A DNA stretch of 64,000 nt from Clostridia bacterium (GCA_017621875.1 JAGASE010000007.1:1-64000); one strand, 5' to 3'; shown: positions 1 to 8,731, numbered from the stretch's first letter. Made by a program: numbers and translations. Notes: generated from the letters alone by a model not told the origin.

Positions 1-81
1 AGCTTTCTTCGAGCATATACCTTTCTGCTCACACTACTCACTCTCTTACTTCCTTAACCCCGTCCGTCGGACAGCTTGCTT

Positions 82-111
82 ATATTAACACATTTATCTA
101 CCCCTTGTCAA
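82..111 (-). promoter_or_regulatory. Strong sigma-A promoter reading off the left edge
   Basis: On the minus strand TTGACA (106-111) is followed after 18 bp by TAATAT (82-87). The transcript would run leftwards out of the window through about 75 bp with no start codon or ribosome binding site that I can see. A leader without an open reading frame behind a consensus promoter is typical of an rRNA operon, but the gene itself is outside the window, so this is inference. Confidence 0.55.
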
Positions 112-140
112 GAGGTTTTGTGAAAATATTTTGAAAAAGT

Positions 141-1001
141 TTAAACATGTGTTTTTTCTTCCTTATTATATACAATTTTCTGATTTCTTATCAAAATATT
201 TTTTCCACGCCATGCAAATGCTCTGTTGCCGTACATTCTCTTAAATTCTTTATTTGAAATATTCTCATCTATATGAAGTGTTGTAATCAAGTTCTCGCGA
301 AACTCATCAATGCCGGTTTGCGGCAAATTTTTATTGTGCGGACAAACCTCCTGGCAGATATCGCACCCCCAGATTGTGCCGCATTCCCTCAATGCCGTCG
401 ACTCCTCCCGTGAAAGCTCACCTTTTTTCTGAGTTATGTAAGAAAGACATCGTTCCTCACAAAAGTCATTTTCACCGATGGCTCCAAGCGGACACGCCGC
501 TCTGCACGCTCCACAGCCCATACATTCCGAATTATTTTCCTTATCCGGCTCAATTTCGCAGTCGGTGATAACATATCCCACAAAAAAATAGCTTCCAAGC
601 CGTTCATTTATCGCCATATAATTTTTTCCGATAAACGCAATTCCCGCAAGCTTTGCGAGCAACCGCTCATTCAACGCCCCGTTATCCGCAAAAGCCGCTC
701 CGCTATACCCTTTTTTATTGAGCAGCTCAACTATGCTGCTCATTTTCTCCACCGCAACCTTGTGGTAATCAAGCCCCCAGGCATAACGCGATATATTTCC
801 TTTTTCCGCTCCGCTGTAATAGGAAAACGCACACACAATTACGGTTTTCGCATCTTCCAAAAGCTTTTCGGCATCCTGCGAGCTGCAAAAAGAGGCCTCC
901 CTCGGAAGCCCTTTTGCTTTTTTTATATATTCCTCCGCACTGCAAAAGCCCACTTCGGAAATTTTTTCATTTTTTGCTATTTCCGCAATTTCCCTTTTCA
1001 T
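141..1001 (-). CDS. queG: Epoxyqueuosine reductase QueG-like protein
   Basis: QueG is the cobalamin- and iron-sulfur-dependent enzyme that reduces epoxyqueuosine to queuosine in the wobble base of some tRNAs. The 286-residue product has the two ferredoxin-type cysteine motifs of the family, CMGCGACRAAC at residues 160-170 and CDICQEVC at 213-220. It also has the block AFADNG around residue 103, whose Asp106 is the likely proton donor, followed by a GKN motif near 125. It is shorter than typical QueG (about 340-380 residues) because the C-terminal HEAT-like extension is missing, so a related 4Fe-4S double-cluster reductase is possible. Its ATG overlaps the trxA stop by 4 bp, so the two are probably translated together. 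The gene ends a minus-strand run that starts at hflX. Confidence 0.8.
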   Translation of the reverse strand: MKREIAEIAKNEKISEVGFCSAEEYIKKAKGLPREASFCSSQDAEKLLEDAKTVIVCAFSYYSGAEKGNISRYAWGLDYHKVAVEKMSSIVELLNKKGYSGAAFADNGALNERLLAKLAGIAFIGKNYMAINERLGSYFFVGYVITDCEIEPDKENNSECMGCGACRAACPLGAIGENDFCEERCLSYITQKKGELSREESTALRECGTIWGCDICQEVCPHNKNLPQTGIDEFRENLITTLHIDENISNKEFKRMYGNRAFAWRGKNILIRNQKIVYNKEEKTHV

Positions 1002-1312
1002 AAAATCGCGTCAATCGCATCTGCATAATCATCAGCAGACTGTGCTCCGACAAGCTTTTTCACTTCCTTGCCATCCTTAAAGAGTATAATTGTAGGAATA
1101 GATACTATCGCAAATTCCGTAGCAAGAGCAGCCTCATCATCAACATTCACCTTGCCGACCGTTATTTTACCCTCGTATTCCTCCGCAATTTGGTCTATAA
1201 TCGGAGAAACCATGCGACATGGTCCGCACCAGCTCGCCCAAAAGTCCACCAAAACAGGCTTGTCCGATTTGACTATCTCATTAAAATTTTGCTTTGTTAA
1301 TTCCGTTACCAT
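998..1312 (-). CDS. trxA: Thioredoxin
   Basis: This is a small cytoplasmic thiol-disulfide oxidoreductase that keeps protein cysteines reduced. The 104-residue protein has the complete thioredoxin fold signature: FWASWCGPC active site near residues 24-32, the cis-proline block SIPT around 71-74, and the usual length for the family. A ribosome binding site AAAGGAGGA sits just upstream of the ATG. It lies 12 bp downstream of a lipoprotein gene and overlaps the downstream queG-like gene. QueG needs reduced iron-sulfur centres, but I see no evidence of a direct functional link beyond the shared transcript. Confidence 0.95.
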   Translation of the reverse strand: MVTELTKQNFNEIVKSDKPVLVDFWASWCGPCRMVSPIIDQIAEEYEGKITVGKVNVDDEAALATEFAIVSIPTIILFKDGKEVKKLVGAQSADDYADAIDAIL

Positions 1313-1324
1313 AAATATCCTCCT

Positions 1325-1915
1325 TTATTTCTCTGTATATTCAGGAATAGATGAATACAGATTGTTTATACCACCCGTCGAAAACTGCTTTGTGGTATAT
1401 TCCTGATACTCAACAAAAACACCGTCCTCAAAAATATAATTTCTGATATCTCTGTCCGTTCCGCTGAAAATATACGCGGTTATAACAGGCGTTGCAACGC
1501 CCTGAATAAATGCTTCACTAACCTCGGTGTATACGTATCCCTGCATTCTCTCTGAGAAAAGGTTGTACGCACCATGCTCCGTGATAACCGCCAAAGTCCA
1601 GTATTGGGAATCGTCCCACATCATTTCCCCGTTTTTAGATTGTGCAGAAGTTCCCAGCACTATTCTGTCTTTTACGCCTTTTTTTGTTATCGACGTGCTG
1701 AAATCTCCCAGTATGGTCCACTCATTAGTCATTTTCAGTGTTTGTGTAAGCGGAATTGTTGTTTTCACATCAAGCTCCTCCGGCTCTTCGGTCGGCTGTG
1801 TGCTAATCTGTGGAGCTGCCGTTTCCTCCGAAGGCTCAATCAAGTCCGACGCTGTGTGACAGCCTGCCATAAGCATAAGAGCAAGTATTGCTGCTAATGT
1901 CATAATTTTTTTCAT
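1325..1915 (-). CDS. Putative lipoprotein of unknown function
   Basis: The 196-residue product starts with a lipoprotein signal peptide (MKKIMTLAAILALMLMAGC), with the lipobox cysteine at residue 19, followed by a Ser/Thr/Glu/Pro-rich linker to about residue 50. The rest is a globular region with alternating hydrophobic and charged stretches that I do not recognise as a named domain. It is predicted to be anchored on the outer face of the membrane. It sits 12 bp upstream of trxA and is probably cotranscribed, although that does not reveal its role. I assign no function. Confidence 0.75.
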   Translation of the reverse strand: MKKIMTLAAILALMLMAGCHTASDLIEPSEETAAPQISTQPTEEPEELDVKTTIPLTQTLKMTNEWTILGDFSTSITKKGVKDRIVLGTSAQSKNGEMMWDDSQYWTLAVITEHGAYNLFSERMQGYVYTEVSEAFIQGVATPVITAYIFSGTDRDIRNYIFEDGVFVEYQEYTTKQFSTGGINNLYSSIPEYTEK

Positions 1916-1936
1916 AATGGTAAAAATCCTTTCCTT

Positions 1937-2575
1937 TTATATATCTATATACCTTTTCCCGGTTTGCTTTATTATCGCCCTTCCGCAGGTAAGCTCGGTA
2001 ACATCCTTAGTGAATTTCTCAAGCTCCTCATTTTTAAGACAAAGCTTAAATTCAACCTCATTGCCGTACTCGGTATCCTCCAGGATATATCCCCCCGAGG
2101 CAATTGTGTACTGCATTTTTCCCACCATAGTGTAATCAACACGTACCGACACCAAATTGCACAAAATTCTTGTGACAATTCCTGCTGCCTCAAGTCCCAT
2201 GCGGCACGCCGCACCGTAGGCATGAACAAGACCGCCCGTTCCCAAAAGCGTTCCGCCGAAATACCGTGTCACCACAACCGCAACATCTACAAGCCCCTCC
2301 TTGCGGATTGTGTCTAAAACAGGCATACCTGCCGTTCCTCCCGGCTCACCGTCATCGGAATAGCGGAAAATATTATTCTCATCTATCACATACGCATAAA
2401 CATTATGCGTTGCGTCGCTGTATTCCGACCGCATCTCCTGCAAAAACGCAAGTGCCGCCGCCTCATCGCAGACAGGTCTTACATTCGCAATAAATTTTGA
2501 CTTTTTCTCTATAAGCAGGGCATCACCTGCCGCCGCCACCGTTTTATAACATTCCTTTTTAGAAATATCAATCAA
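1937..2575 (-). CDS. yigZ: YigZ/IMPACT family protein
   Basis: The 212-residue protein matches the UPF0029/IMPACT family (YigZ in E. coli, YvyE in Bacillus). Key blocks are KKSKFIA near residue 25, the ATHNVYAY block near 56-63, SDDGEPGGTAGMP near 73-85 and VVVTRYFGGTLLGTGGL near 100-117. The C-terminal ferredoxin-like domain is present. The biochemical role is not firmly established; IMPACT relatives modulate translation and some members act on peptides. The best start is a TTG, 8 bp after the hflX stop; no strong Shine-Dalgarno is visible there, suggesting coupling to hflX translation. Confidence 0.88.
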   Translation of the reverse strand: MIDISKKECYKTVAAAGDALLIEKKSKFIANVRPVCDEAAALAFLQEMRSEYSDATHNVYAYVIDENNIFRYSDDGEPGGTAGMPVLDTIRKEGLVDVAVVVTRYFGGTLLGTGGLVHAYGAACRMGLEAAGIVTRILCNLVSVRVDYTMVGKMQYTIASGGYILEDTEYGNEVEFKLCLKNEELEKFTKDVTELTCGRAIIKQTGKRYIDI

Positions 2576-2582
2576 CCCATTT

Positions 2583-3851
2583 CTATTCCGTTATATATTG
2601 CCGCAGCTCCGCATAGGTAACACTGTCTGCCAGCAAAAGCATTTTTGTGCCCTCCGCCGTATATTCCTCCGAAAGAATTTTCTGATTTTTATGCAGCTCA
2701 CTCACAAGCGAGCCTTCGGTATACGGAATCAGGACGCAAATTTCCTTCTTTTTACCCGGTGCAACCTCGCCGATTAAGTCCAACAGCCCGTCTATGCCGA
2801 CATTGTTCTTTATGGAAATCGCCGTTTCGTTTTCAGCTCCGCCCACAAAGCTGCTTCCATCGGGCAAAAGGTCAATTTTATTGTACACAATTATCGTAGG
2901 CTTGCCTGCTGCATGCAGCTCCTCCAGCACCGAATTTACAACCTTTATATTATTTTCATACTGCGGAGCCGATACATCTACAACATGTATCAGAAAATCC
3001 GCAACCACAGTTTCCTCAAGGGTAGATTTAAACGCCTGCACCAAATGATGCGGAAGCTTTCTTATAAATCCGACGGTATCCACCAGCAAAATTTTACGGT
3101 TATCGCTAAGCACAAGTCCACGTGAGGTGGTATCAAGCGTTGCAAACAGCTTGTTTTCAGCAAGCACGTCCGCATCGGTAAGACAATTTAGAAGTGAGGA
3201 TTTTCCGGCATTGGTGTAGCCGACCAGGCACGCTGTAATTGTCCCGTCCTTTTTCCTCCTCGACCGTAGAAGCTCTCTGTGCTTTGCCAGCTCCTTTATT
3301 TCTGCCTCAAGTGCCGAAATTCTGCGGTTTATGTGACGTCTGTCCGATTCAAGCTTTGTTTCACCGGGACCTCTCGTGCCGATTCCTCCGCCGGTACGGC
3401 TCATCTGCACACCAAAACCGCGAAGCCTCGGAAGGCGATACTTAAGCTGTGCAAGCTCAACCTGCAGCTTGCCTTCGCCGCTCTTTGCACGCATCGCAAA
3501 AATGTCAAGAATGAGTATCGTGCGGTCAATTACCTTGACCTCCAGAAAATCCGCGATATTCCTAAGCTGAACAGGCGATAATTCATCATCAAAAATAACG
3601 GCATCAACCGACAACTCCGCAATCGCAAGCTTTATTTCCTCCAGCTTGCCCTCGCCCATATAGGTCGCAGCCTCAATATCGGTCTTGTTCTGAACAACCT
3701 CACATACAACCTCAGCTCCGGCAGTCCTTGCAAGCTCGCAAAGCTCAGCCATTGATTCCTCGGTCGTATCGGCAAGCACGTCGCGGCAGCCGGTATGCAC
3801 TCCCGCAAGCAAAACCCGTTCAATTTTTTCTTCGTTCGATTTAATTTCCAT
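2583..3851 (-). CDS. hflX: Ribosome-associated GTPase HflX
   Basis: HflX binds the large ribosomal subunit and helps split or rescue stalled ribosomes. The 422-residue product has the N-terminal HflX domain (VIFDDELSPVQLRNI near residue 90), the glycine-rich linker GGGIGTRGPGETKLE around residue 155, and a G domain with GYTNAGKSS (G1), DTVGF (G3) and NKID (G4). The length is normal. The start ATG follows AAAGGGAGA. A sigma-A promoter lies 28-56 bp upstream. It is the first gene of a minus-strand run continuing into yigZ. Confidence 0.95.
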   Translation of the reverse strand: MEIKSNEEKIERVLLAGVHTGCRDVLADTTEESMAELCELARTAGAEVVCEVVQNKTDIEAATYMGEGKLEEIKLAIAELSVDAVIFDDELSPVQLRNIADFLEVKVIDRTILILDIFAMRAKSGEGKLQVELAQLKYRLPRLRGFGVQMSRTGGGIGTRGPGETKLESDRRHINRRISALEAEIKELAKHRELLRSRRKKDGTITACLVGYTNAGKSSLLNCLTDADVLAENKLFATLDTTSRGLVLSDNRKILLVDTVGFIRKLPHHLVQAFKSTLEETVVADFLIHVVDVSAPQYENNIKVVNSVLEELHAAGKPTIIVYNKIDLLPDGSSFVGGAENETAISIKNNVGIDGLLDLIGEVAPGKKKEICVLIPYTEGSLVSELHKNQKILSEEYTAEGTKMLLLADSVTYAELRQYITE

Positions 3852-3878
3852 TTAATCTCCCTTTCCTGTATACATTCT

Positions 3879-3907
3879 ATTATCGTCTATTTTTCTCTTT
3901 TTGTCAA
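3879..3907 (-). promoter_or_regulatory. Promoter of the hflX run
   Basis: TTGACA (3902-3907) and GATAAT (3879-3884) are separated by 17 bp on the minus strand. Transcription would start close to the hflX ribosome binding site. Confidence 0.6.
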
Positions 3908-4038
3908 TAAATAGAGGTCTTTTTTTAAAAATTTTTAAAAATATATGGAAATTTTCCCGACTATGTTGTATAATGGAGAGTAACAATATTAAATCTAAAG
4001 AAAACAGCTGCTGTTTTTGCGAATAGGAGGAAAAGACT

Positions 4039-4524
4039 ATGACCAATGACATTCTTGATATTCTTGAAAAAAGCGATAAGCACCTGTCTAACGAGCAGAT
4101 TGCACAAATGATAGGCTCAACGGAGGACGAGGTCGCCAAAATCATAAAAGGGCTTGAAAAGAGCAACACCATTGTAGGCTACAAAACGATGATTAACTGG
4201 GAAAAAACCGATAAGGAGCTTGTTACTTCTATTATTGAGCTGAAAATTTCTCCGCAAAGAGGCGAAGGCTTTGACAAGGTTGCGGAAAAAATATATAAAT
4301 ATTCTCAGGTAAAATCGCTTTTCCTGATGTCCGGCTCATATGATTTATGCGTAATAATCGAGGGACAGTCCATGAAGGACGTCGCACTGTTTGTAGCGTC
4401 CAAGCTTGCTCCGATGGACAACGTTTTAAGCACCGCCACAAGCTTTGTTCTGAAAAAATACAAGGAGGACGGAATGGTTTTCTACAACAATGAAGAGGAT
4501 TCCAGACAGGTAATAACGCTATGA
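4039..4524 (+). CDS. Lrp/AsnC family transcriptional regulator
   Basis: The 161-residue protein has an N-terminal winged helix-turn-helix (residues about 5-60: two-helix segment LSNEQIAQMIG and recognition part ending in TIVGYKTMINW) and a C-terminal RAM/AsnC ligand-binding domain (KSLFLMSGSYDLCVIIEG, residues about 95-112). Such regulators bind amino acids and control their metabolism. AGGAGG lies 10 bp upstream of the ATG. The stop codon overlaps the ATG of the next gene (ATGA), so regulator and aminotransferase are translationally coupled. This makes amino-acid-responsive control of the aminotransferase the natural inference. Confidence 0.9.
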   Translation: MTNDILDILEKSDKHLSNEQIAQMIGSTEDEVAKIIKGLEKSNTIVGYKTMINWEKTDKELVTSIIELKISPQRGEGFDKVAEKIYKYSQVKSLFLMSGSYDLCVIIEGQSMKDVALFVASKLAPMDNVLSTATSFVLKKYKEDGMVFYNNEEDSRQVITL

Positions 4525-5696
4525 TAAATTACGAAAAAATACTAACCGATAAAATACAGCAGATACCGCCATCCGGCATACGTAAATTTTTTGATGTAGC
4601 CGCAACCATGAAGGATGTAATTTCTCTCGGCGTGGGCGAGCCGGATTTTGTAACCCCGTGGGCAATCCGCGAGGCAGGTATCTATTCCCTTGAAAAGGGC
4701 AGAACATACTATACCGCAAATGCAGGTCTTTTAGAGCTGCGTGAGGAAATTTGCAACTACACCGGCCGCAAATACGGCGTGGAATACGATGCAAGAACCG
4801 AAGCTCTTGTGACCGTCGGCGGCAGCGAGGCAATAGACCTGATGATTCGCTGCGTGATAAACTCGGGAGACGAGGTACTTGTTCCCGAGCCGAGCTTTGT
4901 TTGCTACAAGCCATGCACATATATGGCAGGCGGTGTACCTGTTCCGATTGAAACAAAGGAGGAGGACAACTTCCGTCTTCTGCCGGAGCAGCTCCGTGAG
5001 CATATAACCGATAAAACCAAGCTGCTTATCCTGCCTTTCCCGAATAATCCCACCGGCGGCGTTATGTCCCGCAAGGATTTAGAGGCAATCGCAGAGGTTC
5101 TCCGCGGCACCGATATCATGGTGCTGTCCGACGAAATCTACGGTGAATTGAGATATGACAGCGAGGGACACACTCCATTTTCCGCAATAGACGGCATGCG
5201 TGAGCGTACCGTTGTGGTGAACGGCTTTTCCAAAACGTTTGCAATGACCGGCTGGCGTTTGGGCTATGCCTTAGGACCTGCTCCGATTATAAAGGCAATG
5301 ACAAAGCTGCACCAGTACGGAATTATGTCAAGTCCTACCACCAGTCAGTTTGCTGCAATCGAGGCTCTCCGCTCCTGCGACAAGGACGTGGAAAACATGT
5401 GCCGCGAATACAACTACCGCAGACGCTACATAGTTGACGGTTTCCGCAGCATGGGACTGTCCTGCTTTGAGCCTTTGGGTGCATTCTATGTGTTCCCATG
5501 CATAAAATCCCTCGGCATGACCAGCGAGGAATTTGCAGAAAAGCTGCTGCAGGAGGAAAAGGTTGCCGTTGTGCCGGGAAATGCGTTCGGTGAAAGCGGC
5601 GAGGGCTTTATCCGCTGTTCGTATGCATATTCTGTAGAAAACATCGAGGAGGCACTTACAAGAATCGCACGCTTTGTGGAGCGGTATAAAAAATAG
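4521..5696 (+). CDS. Class I/II PLP-dependent aminotransferase
   Basis: The 391-residue cytoplasmic enzyme belongs to fold-type I aminotransferases of the AspC/PatA branch. Visible motifs are GVGEPDF near residue 37, the NNPTGG block near 175, SDEIYGEL near 205 and the PLP-lysine motif NGFSKTFAMTGWRLGY near 235-250. A conserved arginine for the substrate carboxylate appears in the C-terminal block FIRCSYA near 365. It would transfer amino groups between an amino acid (aromatic or aspartate-like) and a 2-oxo acid; the exact substrate cannot be read from sequence. It is coupled to the upstream Lrp regulator by an ATGA overlap and followed by an intrinsic terminator. Confidence 0.9.
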   Translation: MINYEKILTDKIQQIPPSGIRKFFDVAATMKDVISLGVGEPDFVTPWAIREAGIYSLEKGRTYYTANAGLLELREEICNYTGRKYGVEYDARTEALVTVGGSEAIDLMIRCVINSGDEVLVPEPSFVCYKPCTYMAGGVPVPIETKEEDNFRLLPEQLREHITDKTKLLILPFPNNPTGGVMSRKDLEAIAEVLRGTDIMVLSDEIYGELRYDSEGHTPFSAIDGMRERTVVVNGFSKTFAMTGWRLGYALGPAPIIKAMTKLHQYGIMSSPTTSQFAAIEALRSCDKDVENMCREYNYRRRYIVDGFRSMGLSCFEPLGAFYVFPCIKSLGMTSEEFAEKLLQEEKVAVVPGNAFGESGEGFIRCSYAYSVENIEEALTRIARFVERYKK

Positions 5697-5719
5697 AAGC
5701 TTTCTATATAATAAACTGC

Positions 5720-5758
5720 AAAACCTCCCTGTGGAATAAATCCGCAGGAAGGTTTTTT
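5720..5758 (+). terminator. Intrinsic terminator after the aminotransferase
   Basis: The arm AAAACCTCCCTGTGGA (5720-5735) pairs with TCCGCAGGAAGG (5741-5752) and is followed by six T. It ends the Lrp/aminotransferase transcript. Confidence 0.85.
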
Positions 5759-5778
5759 ATTGCTCCTTCAACATTCTT

Positions 5779-5988
5779 CTATTTTATATTATACCGTTCC
5801 ATTATTTTCTCAATGGAGGAAAGCTTTCTTTCGCTGTCCTCGCCGCCGTCCATCACCTCTTTTATCTCGCCGAGTGCGTCTATCGCCTCCGATTTCACCG
5901 TTTTTTCAAGATTAACGCCGCACATATTCATTCCCTTTGAAATTATATCGCCTATCACCCTTGCGGTAAGCTCGTTAGGTATGCTCAT
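5779..5988 (-). CDS. Small protein of unknown function downstream of spoIIE
   Basis: The 69-residue acidic, helix-rich protein has no membrane segment and no motif that I recognise; a glycine pair at MDGGEDSE near residue 46 divides two predicted helical parts. A very good ribosome binding site (GGGAGGGA) is embedded in the end of spoIIE, and only 3 bp separate the genes. It is therefore almost certainly translated from the spoIIE transcript and may act in early sporulation, but that is inferred from position only. Confidence 0.65.
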   Translation of the reverse strand: MSIPNELTARVIGDIISKGMNMCGVNLEKTVKSEAIDALGEIKEVMDGGEDSERKLSSIEKIMERYNIK

Positions 5989-5991
5989 GCT

Positions 5992-8022
5992 TTATCCCTC
6001 CCTGCTCTTTTTTATCCTTATAACAACGCACGTCATGTCATCAGAAAATTTCATTCTTGCCTTAGCACCCACCAAAATAAGCTTTGCAAGCTCCTCATCG
6101 TTTCTGTTCTCCATCATAAGCAGCTTTTTAATCCAATCATTTTTCAAAACGCCGCTGCCTGCCTCGCCGACTCCGTCCGACGCCATAAGTATCATATCGC
6201 CGCTTTTCAGCTCACGCTCCACACTGCTTACCTCAATGCTTTCCAAAATCCCTATCGGCAGTGCCTTAGAGGAAATAACCTCAATATTACTTTTCGTTTT
6301 AAGAAAGCTCTGTGCACTTCCGATTTTCAAAAACCGGGCAACTCCGGTCTCCAAATCAAGCTCCAAAAGGTCCACCGTGGAAAAGCTTTCCTGGTCTGCC
6401 TTTAACGCAAGTGCCGAATTTATCATATTTACCGCCGTTTCCTTTTCAAAGCCCGCCTTTAAAAACTGTGAAAACAGCCTTGCTGTAAGGCGGCTTTCCG
6501 ACATCGCCTCATTTCCGCACCCCATACCGTCGCACAGAATCACAAAATATTTATTATCCTTTTGAAAGTGCAGGATTGTGTCCCCGCACACAGCCTGTCC
6601 CGGCTTTGCCTCCTGCTGCACCGTAATCTCAGCCCGATACTTTGCCGCAGCGGTCTCACAAACAGTGCCACCGCCCTCCACTTCATGCGACAGCATATTT
6701 ATAACCTTGGAAATTTCTCCGTATTGTCTTGCCATAATATCTCTCCCCGACAAAGCCTCTCCCCGATAAAGAACATTCTGCTTATACATCTCATATGCAT
6801 GCTTAAATTCACACAAAAAGCTTTCCGACCTCATGCAGACCTGACGGAATGCAAGTGGCATATTGCTGTGGTCGCAGAATCCGTCCTCCTCCATTGTCCG
6901 CCACAGCTCGTACATATTATCATATGTCTTTTTGCTGTCCTTCCTCCAACAACTGCCCTCCAGCGAGCAGTCCCGGCAGACACGCGATGCAACCGTATCA
7001 AACATCTCCTTCATGGCGGCATTTTCCTTATTTTTATCGGAAAGCAGCGTAACCCCGTCTGCCAGGTCGCACACAGCCTTTGCCACAGTTTTCAACTGAT
7101 TTGCAACACGCACGTTCACCGCCGAGTCCTCATACTCCGTTTCAAATCTGCTGTTTATCAGGCTGCTTATTCTGAAATGTATCGACTCGGGAATCAGCAC
7201 AAACACCGCAAGCGGCATGAAAATATCCATCATTCGTACACCGTCAAGACTGCCCTTATACATCGCACTCACAGCGATTCCCGACAAAAATCCCACCGCC
7301 GCACCGAATTTTCCCGAAGCCGCAAGCAGCGATGACAGCATTCCCGAAATCGCGAACGCTCCTGCCGCAAGCACAGCATCGCTGCTCTGCACACTCATCA
7401 CAAATCCCAACGCCGCACAGGCAAGAGTCGCAATCGGCGGTTCACAAGCGTAGCACAAGCTCATCGAAATAAACAGAGCTGCAAAGACCGCCGCACTTAC
7501 ATTTATATAAGGAAGAAAAATCCCCGAAAGACCGTTTAATATTCCGCCTATGATAACAAGCTCCGCAAAATGAGCCGCTCCGCTTTTTCCGCCGGCAAAG
7601 TTGAACAGATAGAACGCACCTCCTGCGACAAACACCTCCGGCAGCAGCAAAATCGCACTTTCAATGCCGGACCTATTCCACAAAAGGCTGATTGTGCCGC
7701 CTATAAGCACCGAAACGCCCAACGCAACCGACTTCACCATGCTGTCCTCGGTTTTCTTCATATATATAAGTATATAATACACGAAAAAGGATAAAATATA
7801 TTTTAATGCATTAAGTCCCGAATCCGCCATTCCTGCACAAAGTCCGATAAGAGCTATGTATGCGTTTTCTATAGAAAAGGTCGCCGCAAAGGCAAGCCCC
7901 AAAGGCGACATTCCCGGCAGCTCTGCCCTGGCAAGTGCAATAAGCACAATCCCCTTTAATATTTCACTTTTTGCCGGAAGTGCAATGGTTTTTTCCGGTA
8001 TTTTAGGTATGATGATATTCAT
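5992..8022 (-). CDS. spoIIE: Stage II sporulation protein E (PP2C-type phosphatase)
   Basis: SpoIIE is a membrane-bound serine phosphatase at the asymmetric septum that dephosphorylates SpoIIAA and so activates sigma-F in the forespore. The 676-residue product has a hydrophobic N-terminal half with about eight to ten membrane segments (residues about 20-285). A middle region with a Cys cluster (CRDCSLEGSC) follows, then a C-terminal PP2C domain with metal-ligand motifs CDGMGCG (Asp498) and ASDGVGEAG (Asp616). It is shorter than the 827-residue Bacillus subtilis protein, mostly in the linker region. The upstream DNA carries two inverted Spo0A boxes and a long-spacer sigma-A promoter, the arrangement known for spoIIE in Bacillus. 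Confidence 0.95.
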   Translation of the reverse strand: MNIIIPKIPEKTIALPAKSEILKGIVLIALARAELPGMSPLGLAFAATFSIENAYIALIGLCAGMADSGLNALKYILSFFVYYILIYMKKTEDSMVKSVALGVSVLIGGTISLLWNRSGIESAILLLPEVFVAGGAFYLFNFAGGKSGAAHFAELVIIGGILNGLSGIFLPYINVSAAVFAALFISMSLCYACEPPIATLACAALGFVMSVQSSDAVLAAGAFAISGMLSSLLAASGKFGAAVGFLSGIAVSAMYKGSLDGVRMMDIFMPLAVFVLIPESIHFRISSLINSRFETEYEDSAVNVRVANQLKTVAKAVCDLADGVTLLSDKNKENAAMKEMFDTVASRVCRDCSLEGSCWRKDSKKTYDNMYELWRTMEEDGFCDHSNMPLAFRQVCMRSESFLCEFKHAYEMYKQNVLYRGEALSGRDIMARQYGEISKVINMLSHEVEGGGTVCETAAAKYRAEITVQQEAKPGQAVCGDTILHFQKDNKYFVILCDGMGCGNEAMSESRLTARLFSQFLKAGFEKETAVNMINSALALKADQESFSTVDLLELDLETGVARFLKIGSAQSFLKTKSNIEVISSKALPIGILESIEVSSVERELKSGDMILMASDGVGEAGSGVLKNDWIKKLLMMENRNDEELAKLILVGAKARMKFSDDMTCVVIRIKKSREG

Positions 8023-8102
8023 TTTTTCTGCATCCTTTCATATACTTCAAATATATCCGCACACTGCGTGCATTTTTCCGTCAGTACTGTTGTTTTTAAC
8101 CT

Positions 8103-8168
8103 ATTATATCATTACAGACATACATAATTTGCAAAAAAGCGTTGTCGAAATATGGGAAGAATTCGACA
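8103..8168 (-). promoter_or_regulatory. Spo0A-type promoter region of spoIIE
   Basis: Two perfect 0A boxes face each other: TGTCGAA at 8143-8149 and its reverse complement TTCGACA at 8162-8168. Downstream on the minus strand are a -35-like TTGCAA (8129-8134) and a -10 TATAAT (8103-8108), separated by 20 bp, or 21 bp if TTTGCA (8130-8135) is used. Spo0A-activated sigma-A promoters of Bacillus (spoIIE, spoIIG) are known for abnormally long spacers with 0A boxes next to the -35. The site is 80-145 bp upstream of the spoIIE start. Confidence 0.75.
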
Positions 8169-8264
8169 GGAATTATACATTTATATTACAATTCGGCAAC
8201 ATTTATGGAAAACCAAAGAGATAAATGGTATAATATGGAAAATAATGTAAAAGGGGTGTAGCAC

Positions 8265-8729
8265 TTGCGAATACTTGTTTTCTCCGATTCGCACAAATAT
8301 ACCGAGGGCTGCGTACAGACAATTCACAGAATTTTGGGAGTGGATATGGTTCTTCACGCAGGCGACCACGCAAGCGATGCCGCCGAGCTTGAAAAAATGT
8401 TCCCCGAAATTGAGTTTCGGTACGTATCGGGCAACTGCGACTTTTCAAAAGCTCCCTCCGAGCTGATTATTGACGCCGAGGGCAAGAAAATTTTGCTGAC
8501 TCACGGGCATGGGTACAACGTAAAGTCGGAAGAGAATTACACAACCCTCCGCGAAAAGGGCGTCTCCTGTGGCTGCGACTGTGTTGTATTCGGTCACACT
8601 CATCGCGGCTTTAACGACTGCACAAGAAAACCGATTTTGTTAAACCCCGGCAGCATAAAATATGACGGAACCTTCGGTGTCATAGAAATCGAAAACGGTG
8701 TTTTAAAAACCGCTGTCTGCAGCTTATAA
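8265..8729 (+). CDS. YfcE/MJ0936-family metallophosphodiesterase
   Basis: The 154-residue protein has the calcineurin-like phosphoesterase motifs: DSH (residues 8-10), GDH near 40, GNCD near 65, the TTG-initiated protein's THGH near 86 and GHTH near 115. Its length matches the YfcE/YfcE-like phosphodiesterases that hydrolyse model phosphodiesters with two metal ions. The natural substrate is not known. The start is a TTG preceded by AAGGGGTG; no ATG fits the family N-terminus. It stands alone between spoIIE (divergent) and a gene-free stretch. Confidence 0.88.
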   Translation: MRILVFSDSHKYTEGCVQTIHRILGVDMVLHAGDHASDAAELEKMFPEIEFRYVSGNCDFSKAPSELIIDAEGKKILLTHGHGYNVKSEENYTTLREKGVSCGCDCVVFGHTHRGFNDCTRKPILLNPGSIKYDGTFGVIEIENGVLKTAVCSL

Positions 8730-8731
8730 CA

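Noticed and set aside
5813-6565. 250-codon ORF opposite spoIIE
   Set aside because: Ser/Leu-rich shadow of the PP2C domain; no ribosome binding site and no family match.
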